DNA of 64,000 nt, taken from CAZIAK01 sp964537035. Lineage in GTDB: Bacteria > Planctomycetota > B15-G4. Made by a program: the position numbers and the translations under genes. The DNA lies in assembly GCA_964537035.1 (NCBI GenBank), contig CAZIAK010000008.1, positions 1 to 64,000 on the forward strand. Reading direction: 5' to 3'. Position 1 is the stretch's first letter. Each line of letters starts with the position of its first letter. Below the pieces are notes generated by a model that saw only the letters and a list, made by a program, of their open reading frames with translations, was not told where the DNA came from and made no database searches. Shown here in pieces: positions 58,339 through 64,000 of this stretch.

Positions 58339-58471
58339 TGCCTGGCCGGTGTCGCACTGGGAGGTGTTTGGAGAGGCGCCCAGCTCGTGCCAGGACGGCG
58401 TCTATCTGAGCCAGGTCGGGACGGCACCTGGCTCCTGGCGGACTGGCCAGTGCTCCTCTTCTCGGTGATGA

Positions 58472-58521
58472 GCCCCCCTGGCTGAAGCCGGGGGGCGGCC
58501 GAGGCGGACAATTGCTAGGAT
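58472..58521 (+). promoter_or_regulatory. GC hairpin and extended -10 promoter before the saccharopine-dehydrogenase-like gene
   Basis: GCCCCCC-T-GGC (58472-58482) pairs with GCC-GGGGGGC (58487-58496) around TGAA. Fifteen bases later TGCTAGGAT (58513-58521) fits an extended -10 element, about 75 bases before the ATG at 58595. The hairpin covers the place of the -35 box, which could affect promoter use. It may also end transcripts from upstream. Confidence 0.4.
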
Positions 58522-58594
58522 CCGCGGCTCGACTGCGGGCGCAGAATCGCTCCCGACGACCAGCTACCCACCCCGTTCCTCCGGTCTTCTCCCG

Positions 58595-59695
58595 ATGTCC
58601 TCCCAGAAACAGATCGTCGTTCTCGGCGCCGGCAAAGTCGGCCAACTCGTCACCTGGTTCCTCGCTGATTGCGGCGACTACCACGTCACAGCCGTTGATC
58701 GTTCCGAAGAAAACGCCCGCCGGGCCACCACCGATTCCAGCGGCAACGTTCTGGCCAACGCCAGCTTCGCCGTGGCCGAGCTCGACGACCAGGCCCAGAT
58801 CGAAGCCCTGCTGACCGACGCCGACTACGTCATGAGCTGCGCGCCGTTCCATTGCAACGTGGGCATCGCCAAGGCGGCCGTGGCCACCGGCACGCACTAC
58901 CTCGACCTCACCGAAGACGTGGCCACCACCAAGGTGGTCCACGAGCTGTCCAAGGGCAACGACCTGGCTTTCATCCCCCAGTGCGGGCTGGCGCCGGGCT
59001 TCATCTCGATCGCCGCCGCCGATCTGGCCAAGCGCTTCGACAGCCTGGATGCGCTCAAGCTGCGGGTGGGCGCGCTGCCCCTGCACCCCCACAACCGACT
59101 CAACTACAACGTGACCTGGTCCACCGAGGGGCTGATCAACGAGTACCGGCACCCTTGCGAAGCCGTCATCGGCGGCCACCTGGTCACCACGCCCCCTCTC
59201 GAAGACCTCGAGACGATCACCCTCGACGGGCTCGAGTACGAGGCGTTCAACACGTCGGGTGGGCTGGGCAGCCTGGCCGAGACCCTTGAGGGCAAGGTCA
59301 AGCGCCTCGACTACAAGTCGATCCGCTACCCGGGCCATCGCGAGATCCTGAAGGTCTTGATGGATGACCTGCGTCTGGGCGAAGACCCCGATCTGATGGT
59401 CAAGATCTTCGAGAAGGCCCTGCCCTACACCACCGAAGACGTGGTGCTCATCGTGGTCACGGCCTCCGGGATGCAAGACGGGCGTTTCTGCCAGGAGACC
59501 TACGTGAAGAAGGTCTACCACGCCGAGTTGGCCGATCGTCGCTGGGGAGCGATCCAGATCACCACCGCCGCGGGCCTGTGCGCCGTGCTCGATCTGCACG
59601 TCAACGGCAAGCTGCCCGCCAAGGGCTTCATCTGCCAAGAAGAGGTGGGTCTGCCCGACTTCCTGGCCAACCGCTTCGGCAAGTTCTACGCCTGA
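58595..59695 (+). CDS. Saccharopine dehydrogenase family oxidoreductase
   Basis: The 366-residue protein has an N-terminal NAD(P)-binding Rossmann fold (IVVLGAGKVGQLVTWFLAD), followed by VMSCAPFHCNVGIAKAAVATG and HYLDLTEDV, then PQCGLAPGFISIAAADLA, which are the typical saccharopine dehydrogenase/reductase blocks. Family members act in lysine or polyamine pathways by forming or reducing secondary amines. The exact reaction cannot be assigned; lysine degradation or carboxyspermidine-type synthesis are both possible. It is followed by a strong hairpin and seems to be a single-gene unit. Confidence 0.88.
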   Translation: MSSQKQIVVLGAGKVGQLVTWFLADCGDYHVTAVDRSEENARRATTDSSGNVLANASFAVAELDDQAQIEALLTDADYVMSCAPFHCNVGIAKAAVATGTHYLDLTEDVATTKVVHELSKGNDLAFIPQCGLAPGFISIAAADLAKRFDSLDALKLRVGALPLHPHNRLNYNVTWSTEGLINEYRHPCEAVIGGHLVTTPPLEDLETITLDGLEYEAFNTSGGLGSLAETLEGKVKRLDYKSIRYPGHREILKVLMDDLRLGEDPDLMVKIFEKALPYTTEDVVLIVVTASGMQDGRFCQETYVKKVYHAELADRRWGAIQITTAAGLCAVLDLHVNGKLPAKGFICQEEVGLPDFLANRFGKFYA

Positions 59696-59703
59696 GTGAG
59701 AGC

Positions 59704-59742
59704 CCAGCAGCCCTTCAGGGACACATCCTGGAGGGCTGCTGG
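59704..59742 (+). terminator. Strong hairpin after the saccharopine-dehydrogenase-like gene
   Basis: CCAGCAGCCCT (59704-59714) pairs exactly with AGGGCTGCTGG (59732-59742), and CAGG/CCTG extend the pairing inside. It begins nine bases after the stop codon. There is no T tract, as often in very GC-rich genomes. Confidence 0.65.
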
Positions 59743-59766
59743 CCATGGGCCCGCCCGGCCCCGGCC

Positions 59767-59795
59767 CTGACTGTAGCGGCGACAGCTACAGTCAG
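59767..59795. promoter_or_regulatory. Perfect palindrome upstream of the REC-EAL gene
   Basis: CTGACTGTAGC (59767-59777) and GCTACAGTCAG (59785-59795) form an exact inverted repeat around seven bases, about 100 bases before the chosen start at 59898. It could be an operator for a dimeric regulator or an RNA hairpin in the leader. Confidence 0.45.
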
Positions 59796-59897
59796 CGTCC
59801 ACAGAGGGCAGATTCTGCAATCCCCCTCCAGCCCGTGCCGTCATCGATCCGAAGATCTCTAGTGCTCGCCCAAGATCCGGCGGCATGGAGATCATCG

Positions 59898-61409
59898 ATG
59901 CAAGGCATGAAAGTTCTCGTCGCTAGTGATGACACCGTCATCCTTCAGCTGTTCCGTGAGATGAGCGAGCAGCGGGAGCATGAACTCACTGTGGCTGGCA
60001 CAGACGAGGACATCCTGGCTTGCCTGGAAGGTCCTGCGCCTGACCTGATCGTTCTGGACCTGGACGGCCGACGCCGTGACGGCGTGCACATGCTCAAGCA
60101 TCTGTCACAGCTGCGGTGCTCGTCCACCGTGGTGCTCATCGGCAGCTGCAAGCCGCGCACCCTGGGGGCCGCCCGGCAGCTCGGTTCCAAGCGCGGCCTG
60201 ATCATGGCTCCGCCGCTGTCCAAGCCCCTCGACAAGGCTCGCATCGTCTGCTCGGTGCTCGACATCCTGTCACCCAATCCCCTCGAGATTCGGCCCCGTG
60301 ACATCGAGGCCGCCCTGGCTGGGGACCAGCTGCGACTGCACTATCAACCCCTGGTCAACCTGTCGGACTCGACGGTCTACGGCGCCGAGGCGCTGCTCCG
60401 CTGGGAGCATCCCGACCTGGGCTGGCTGCAGCCTGCGCATATCATTCCACTGGCTGAAGAGCACGGCCTGATCGTGCCCGTCACGCGCTGGGTGATCGGA
60501 GAGGCCCTTGAACAGTACAGCCGCTGGGCCAGCGCTGGCTGGCAGTTCAAGATGGCCATCAACATCTCGGCCCAGGTGCTACGCAACCCGGACTTCGCTG
60601 ACGAGGTCTGTGCAGCCGCCGAGCGCACCGGCGTGCCCACGAAGAACATCATCCTCGAGGTCACCGAGAGCCAGACCCTGGCCGAGGCCGAAGAGATCGA
60701 TGTGCTGGACACGCTGACGAACCTGAGCCTGAAGCACTTCGGCCTGGCCATCGACGACTTCGGCACGGGCTACTCGTCATTGGGCCGGCTCGTCTCCGCG
60801 CCCTTCACCGAGATCAAGATCGACAAGTCGTTCGTCATGGACGCAGCCGACGTCGACGCCGGCGTGCGCCGGGACGCGGACGTCATCGTGCACACGGTCA
60901 CCGACCTGGGGCACAACCTGGGCATGACCGTCATCGCCGAAGGCGTCTCATCACGAGAAGCCTGGGATCTGGTCGATCGCCACGGGTGTGACGTGGCCCA
61001 GGGCTACTTCATCGCCAGACCCCTGGCCCCCGACGCCTTCTCCCAGTGGCTCACACGCTGGGGCGCCCCCGGCACACCGACGGACCGGCCCGAGGTGATC
61101 GAGGCCAGCAAGACGAACGAGACACCTGCCCCGATCGAAGGCCCGTTCTCCCCCGACGATGAGCTCGAGACCCTGGCCGATCTGGACTGCACCGAGATCG
61201 ACGTGGACACGCACCCCTCCGAGCACGCTCACGACTCGGATTGCACGGACGAGAGCTGCCAGGTCCCCAGCCATGGCGCAGATCATGGTGCGAGGGCCTC
61301 GGGTTTTAATCTGGCCAAGTCTGCGGCCAGCAAGCCGCTGCAGACGGGCAGCAGCCACGCCCAGTCCAACGGCAAGACCCCCGATGGTGAGCCTTCCCAC
61401 GGTTCCTGA
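59898..61409 (+). CDS. Response-regulator-like protein with EAL cyclic-di-GMP phosphodiesterase domain
   Basis: ATG at 59898 has GGAG upstream (ATG 59907 is an alternative; the frame is open to 59745). Of 503 residues, 1-125 form a receiver-like domain with Asp54 in IVLDLDG and Lys in PPLSKPLD. Residues about 135-385 are an EAL domain with catalytic Glu164 in AEALLRW, and INIS, LEVTES, IDDFGTGYSSL, KIDKSF, AEGV and AQGYF, so all metal and catalytic residues are kept. It should degrade cyclic di-GMP. The last 110 residues are a disordered, acidic then Ser/Gly-rich tail. No histidine kinase is adjacent. Confidence 0.92.
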   Translation: MQGMKVLVASDDTVILQLFREMSEQREHELTVAGTDEDILACLEGPAPDLIVLDLDGRRRDGVHMLKHLSQLRCSSTVVLIGSCKPRTLGAARQLGSKRGLIMAPPLSKPLDKARIVCSVLDILSPNPLEIRPRDIEAALAGDQLRLHYQPLVNLSDSTVYGAEALLRWEHPDLGWLQPAHIIPLAEEHGLIVPVTRWVIGEALEQYSRWASAGWQFKMAINISAQVLRNPDFADEVCAAAERTGVPTKNIILEVTESQTLAEAEEIDVLDTLTNLSLKHFGLAIDDFGTGYSSLGRLVSAPFTEIKIDKSFVMDAADVDAGVRRDADVIVHTVTDLGHNLGMTVIAEGVSSREAWDLVDRHGCDVAQGYFIARPLAPDAFSQWLTRWGAPGTPTDRPEVIEASKTNETPAPIEGPFSPDDELETLADLDCTEIDVDTHPSEHAHDSDCTDESCQVPSHGADHGARASGFNLAKSAASKPLQTGSSHAQSNGKTPDGEPSHGS

Positions 61410-61597
61410 TCGAGACCGGCCGCCTCGCCTGCAAGCACCGGTGGCCGCGCTGTAGAACACGGCGAGGATGGATCCTGCGCGGGGCCAGCCGCGCCCCGTG
61501 GAGCCCCTGCCCACCCGACGGGGTGTGCTGCGGGGCCCCTGCGCCCCCGCCTCCGCCCCTTTGGCGGTGTAGGCGCCTTGCGCGGCAGCTGAACCCT

Positions 61598-61618
61598 GCG
61601 CTGATTTCCTTTCAGCGC
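61598..61618 (+). promoter_or_regulatory. Small hairpin before the ECF sigma gene
   Basis: GCGCTGA (61598-61604) pairs with TCAGCGC (61612-61618) around a T-rich seven-base loop, 33 bases before the start codon at 61651. It is in the leader of the sigma gene. The gap 61410-61650 holds no gene. Confidence 0.3.
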
Positions 61619-61650
61619 CGCGGGGTCCCAGGGCGTACACCGGGCAGACC

Positions 61651-62235
61651 ATGAGTTCGCCCCCAACCAACGACATCGTGGGACCGCACCTGCTCGCCGC
61701 CGTGGCGCGGGGTGAGCCAGAGTCCCTCGACCGCTGGTACCGCAGCGAGCATCCGGTCGTGTATCGCCTCTGCTTCGGCTTTCTGGCCGACGGCACCGAG
61801 GCTGAGGACGCCGCTCAGGATGCCATGCTCAAACTCGCCGACAGACTCGCCAGTTACGACCCCGGCAGGCCTTATCCCGCCTGGCGCAACACCGTCGTGC
61901 TGAACCACTGCCGGGATGTACTGCGCCGGGGAGCGACCCGGCGCAACGCAGAACAAGCGGCACCGGTGCAACTGCCAACCAGGCTGCCGGCCCGGCCTGA
62001 GGACGAGGCCAACGCAGGAGAGATCCGCGAGTTGTTGCACCGTGCGCTGACACAGCTCAGTCCGCGAGAGCGAGAGGCCTTCGTGCTGCGCGATCTCGAA
62101 GGGCGCCCCACCCGAGAAGCCGCCGAGGTCCTGGGAGTGGGCGAGAGCACGGTGCGTTCGCTGCTCACCTTGGCCCGCCGCCGCCTGCGCCAGCTGCTCG
62201 GTGATCGCCTCGCCTTGGGAGGCTCCGCCAGATGA
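61651..62235 (+). CDS. ECF-type RNA polymerase sigma factor
   Basis: The 194 residues contain region 2 (LDRWYRSEHPVVYRLCFGFL, EAEDAAQDAMLKLADRL, AWRNTVVLNHCRDVLRRG) and region 4 (ALTQLSPREREAFVLRDLEG, TREAAEVLGVGESTVRSLL), a complete ECF sigma factor. Its stop overlaps the next gene as ATGA, the usual arrangement with an anti-sigma factor. It likely controls the envelope-related gene set that follows, including itself. Subgroup not determined. Confidence 0.92.
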   Translation: MSSPPTNDIVGPHLLAAVARGEPESLDRWYRSEHPVVYRLCFGFLADGTEAEDAAQDAMLKLADRLASYDPGRPYPAWRNTVVLNHCRDVLRRGATRRNAEQAAPVQLPTRLPARPEDEANAGEIRELLHRALTQLSPREREAFVLRDLEGRPTREAAEVLGVGESTVRSLLTLARRRLRQLLGDRLALGGSAR

Positions 62236-62768
62236 CCCGTCCCGACGCCCCCACGCTCCATGACGGCACGTCAGGCGACGGCGACCCGCTGGCCGAGCTG
62301 CTTGCCGCCTGGCAGGAGCAACCCATCCCCGAGGCCACCCCTGATCTCGACGACTGTGACGACGAGACGCGGGCGGTGGTCGACTGGATGGCAGCGGCCT
62401 GGGCAGCCCAACCCGTCCCAGCCGCTGCACCGCAACGCCCCACCCGCCGACTGCCGCGCTGGCCTCGCCGTGCTGACTGGCCCCTGCTGACGCGCCGCGC
62501 CGCCGCCGCCCTGTTACTCGCGGGGCTCACCCTGACCCTGCTCTCCGGTCCCCGGCCATCCTCGGGGCGCGCAGGCTCCGGCCTGACCGCAGCAACGCAA
62601 TCCACGAGCACGGGAGCCGGCGCCCAGGACGCTACAGCCACCGCCCCCTCCGCTCTCATCGACGCTCGCCCCGAGCCTCAGCTCGTCGCCGTGACCAACG
62701 ACCAGATCGTCTTTCGCTCAGGCCCCGTGCGCCTGGTGCTGATCACCGACCACCTCGCGAGTGAGTGA
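62232..62768 (+). CDS. Single-pass membrane protein, likely anti-sigma partner
   Basis: The 178-residue product has a cytoplasmic acidic N-terminus (about 1-90), one membrane helix (about 92-110, AAAALLLAGLTLTLLSG) and a periplasmic tail. The place directly after an ECF sigma gene with an ATGA overlap suggests an anti-sigma factor. The zinc-binding HxxxCxxC motif of the common class is absent, so this would be an atypical one. No family is recognised with confidence. Confidence 0.6.
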   Translation: MTRPDAPTLHDGTSGDGDPLAELLAAWQEQPIPEATPDLDDCDDETRAVVDWMAAAWAAQPVPAAAPQRPTRRLPRWPRRADWPLLTRRAAAALLLAGLTLTLLSGPRPSSGRAGSGLTAATQSTSTGAGAQDATATAPSALIDARPEPQLVAVTNDQIVFRSGPVRLVLITDHLASE

Positions 62769-62806
62769 CCGCTCACCACGCCCTCTCTAGTCTGAAGGAG
62801 CCCGCC

Positions 62807-63805
62807 ATGTTGCTTCCCAAGCCCCTGCTTGTCCCGTTCGTCGCCATCGCGCTCTGGATCGTCTCGGCCACACCATGCCACGGCCAGAGCACCCAGGAGT
62901 CAGGCCAGCGAGACCTGGGGGCAACGCCCTTGATGTCCGCGAGCGCCATGACCACAACCTTCTACTCGCCAGAGAACGTGAACCCGAGAGAGCTGGCCAA
63001 GTTGGCGCATGACATCCATGGGCGCAATATCAGCATCGAAGAGAAGGGCGGGCACTTCGCCACCCCGGTGCGCAACATCCAGACCCTCGGCGATGCCCTG
63101 CTGATCTACGAGGACGAGGCCGGCGCCCAACGCATCCTGGCCTGGTGTCGGCAGATCGATGCTGAGATGAAGGCTGACGAGGAGCCTGCCGAACAGGAGC
63201 TCACCGTCACCGAATGGCGACCCAAGCACATGAGCCTGATGACGGGCTACTCCTCGCTGGCCCCGTTCCATCGGAGTGTGCGAGAATTTCACGACGGCCA
63301 GTTCGTGTCCGAGAACCAGAACATCACCTTGCTCAAGGAGCAGGGCACCCTGGTCCTGCGCGACACCCCTCGGCAGATCGACAGCATGCTCGCCCTGCTC
63401 AACCGCGTCGATCTGCCTGAAGAGCAGTTGATGCTCACCGCCATGGTCATCACCGGGCAGCAAGACCCGGGGGTCGACCAAGGCGCCGTGCCCGCCGAGC
63501 TGAACCAGCACCTCGCCCAGATGGTGCCCTTCAGCTCGTTCCACACCGAGTCCATGGGCATGGTGCGCTCGTCGGCCCGCTCCCGTGACATCGAGATCGC
63601 CATGGACGAGGGCAACCGGCTCAAGATTCGCCCCGAGGTGTTCGACGCCGAGACCTCCACCCTCACCGCGGTGTGCGAGTTCGACTCGGTCAACGGCCTG
63701 TCCTTCGAGACCCGCACAACCATTCGCGCCGGCGAGTACACCGTGCTCGGCGCCAGCGGCAACCAGCCCCTTTTCTGCGTTCTGCGCATCGAACGCCTCC
63801 ACTGA
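62807..63805 (+). CDS. Exported protein with secretin-like (N-domain) repeats
   Basis: ATG at 62807 has AAGGAG seven bases before it and opens a signal peptide (LLVPFVAIALWIVSATPCHG); a GTG at 62765 overlapping the previous stop is the alternative. In 332 residues, two N-domain-like folds are visible: ENVNPRELAKLAHDIHG with LLIYEDEAGAQRIL (about 50-115), and ITLLKEQGTLVLRDTPRQI, DSMLALLNRVD (about 180-215), which is the NolW/secretin pattern. A beta-rich C-terminal part (FETRTTIRAGEYTVLGAS) resembles the end of a secretin fold but is too short for a full barrel. It may be a secretin-derived periplasmic protein regulated by the ECF pair. Confidence 0.65.
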   Translation: MLLPKPLLVPFVAIALWIVSATPCHGQSTQESGQRDLGATPLMSASAMTTTFYSPENVNPRELAKLAHDIHGRNISIEEKGGHFATPVRNIQTLGDALLIYEDEAGAQRILAWCRQIDAEMKADEEPAEQELTVTEWRPKHMSLMTGYSSLAPFHRSVREFHDGQFVSENQNITLLKEQGTLVLRDTPRQIDSMLALLNRVDLPEEQLMLTAMVITGQQDPGVDQGAVPAELNQHLAQMVPFSSFHTESMGMVRSSARSRDIEIAMDEGNRLKIRPEVFDAETSTLTAVCEFDSVNGLSFETRTTIRAGEYTVLGASGNQPLFCVLRIERLH

Positions 63806-63824
63806 GCCACACCGAGTGACGGCC

Positions 63825-63866
63825 AACGGCTGGTCTCTGCCCTTTTCAGGACGGAGGCCAGCCGTT
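63825..63866 (+). terminator. Hairpin after the secretin-like gene
   Basis: AACGGCTGG (63825-63833) pairs exactly with CCAGCCGTT (63858-63866), with further partial pairing inside. It starts about 20 bases after the stop and precedes a TTGACA box at 63872-63877 that could serve the next gene, although a matching -10 is not clear. Confidence 0.6.
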
Positions 63867-63909
63867 GTCGCTTGACAAGCACCGGGGCTCATCAGGCATC
63901 GTAGAGAGA

Positions 63910-64000
63910 ATGGCCCGTCTCGCCCTCACCGACCGCTTGCTGCGCACCGCCCTGGTCGTGCTGTGCCTGTTCGCGACCGGGCCGTTTCACGAGCTGCTCC
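63910..64000 (+). CDS. N-terminus of a membrane or exported protein, cut by the window
   Basis: Thirty codons are visible from ATG at 63910. They read MARLALTDRLLRTALVVLCL and then FATGPFHELL, a basic start followed by one hydrophobic helix. This could be a signal anchor or first membrane helix. The rest lies outside the window, so no family can be given. Confidence 0.5.
   Translation, partial: MARLALTDRLLRTALVVLCLFATGPFHELL

Noticed and set aside
58331..59746. 471-codon minus-strand frame opposite the saccharopine-dehydrogenase-like gene
   Set aside because: It is antisense to a complete enzyme gene, and its His/Gly/Val-rich product has no family features.

Overview
The window is high-GC bacterial chromosome, densely coded on both strands, with no rRNA, tRNA, CRISPR or complete insertion sequence that I can see. 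Several traits point to a Planctomycetota-like bacterium: large secreted FG-GAP/VCBS and PKD proteins ending in one lineage-type C-terminal domain, a Pkn-type Ser/Thr kinase with TPRs next to an ECF sigma factor, a sulfatase-fold lipoprotein, a secreted squalene-cyclase-like toroid protein and an extended MoxR/Bat operon. I recall this C-terminal domain from deep planctomycete clades such as Saltatorellus/Engelhardtia. That placement is inference and was not checked by search.

Layout. 1-1.8 kb: the end of an SRPBCC gene, a decayed serine beta-lactamase-like gene and an APH-fold kinase. 2-12 kb: five secreted proteins, four with FG-GAP/VCBS repeats and the shared C-terminal domain, and one a toroid. 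12-15.7 kb: an ECF sigma factor overlapping a Ser/Thr kinase. 15.7-20 kb: a gingipain-like C25 peptidase with the same C-terminal domain, and a rhomboid protease. 20-28.2 kb: housekeeping genes cinA, ychF, tatC, comB, coaE and rho, plus a membrane coiled-coil protein with a BRCT-like tail. 28.3-36.7 kb: an eight-gene MoxR-DUF58-DUF4381-BatA-BatB-BatC-BatD-BatE operon in which all seven junctions are 4-nt stop/start overlaps. 36.9-43 kb: a DUF4143 ATPase, recG, a SUMF1-domain protein, a small membrane protein and a duplicated SseB-like protein. 43.2-47 kb: an overlapping acyl-CoA dehydrogenase / BY-kinase-like ATPase / aroA operon.

47-51.8 kb holds what I consider the most interesting locus: a full cobalamin riboswitch (47276-47484, plus strand) ahead of two secreted proteins and an overlapping sulfatase-fold lipoprotein. 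51.8-54.2 kb is a lower-GC accessory patch with a transposase remnant, a carboxypeptidase-regulatory-like protein and a small secreted protein. 54.4-60 kb: a GT-C glycosyltransferase, a methyltransferase, a tandem-ACT protein and a saccharopine-dehydrogenase-family enzyme. 59.9-64 kb: a REC-EAL phosphodiesterase, an ECF sigma/membrane-partner/secretin-like gene set and the start of a membrane protein.

Three copies of a dispersed palindromic element (about 24.3, 43.1 and 57.8 kb), whose arms differ by compensatory and G-U wobble changes, lie in intergenic space, two of them between convergent genes. A different foldback element (57401-57583) supplies the stop codon of the methyltransferase gene.
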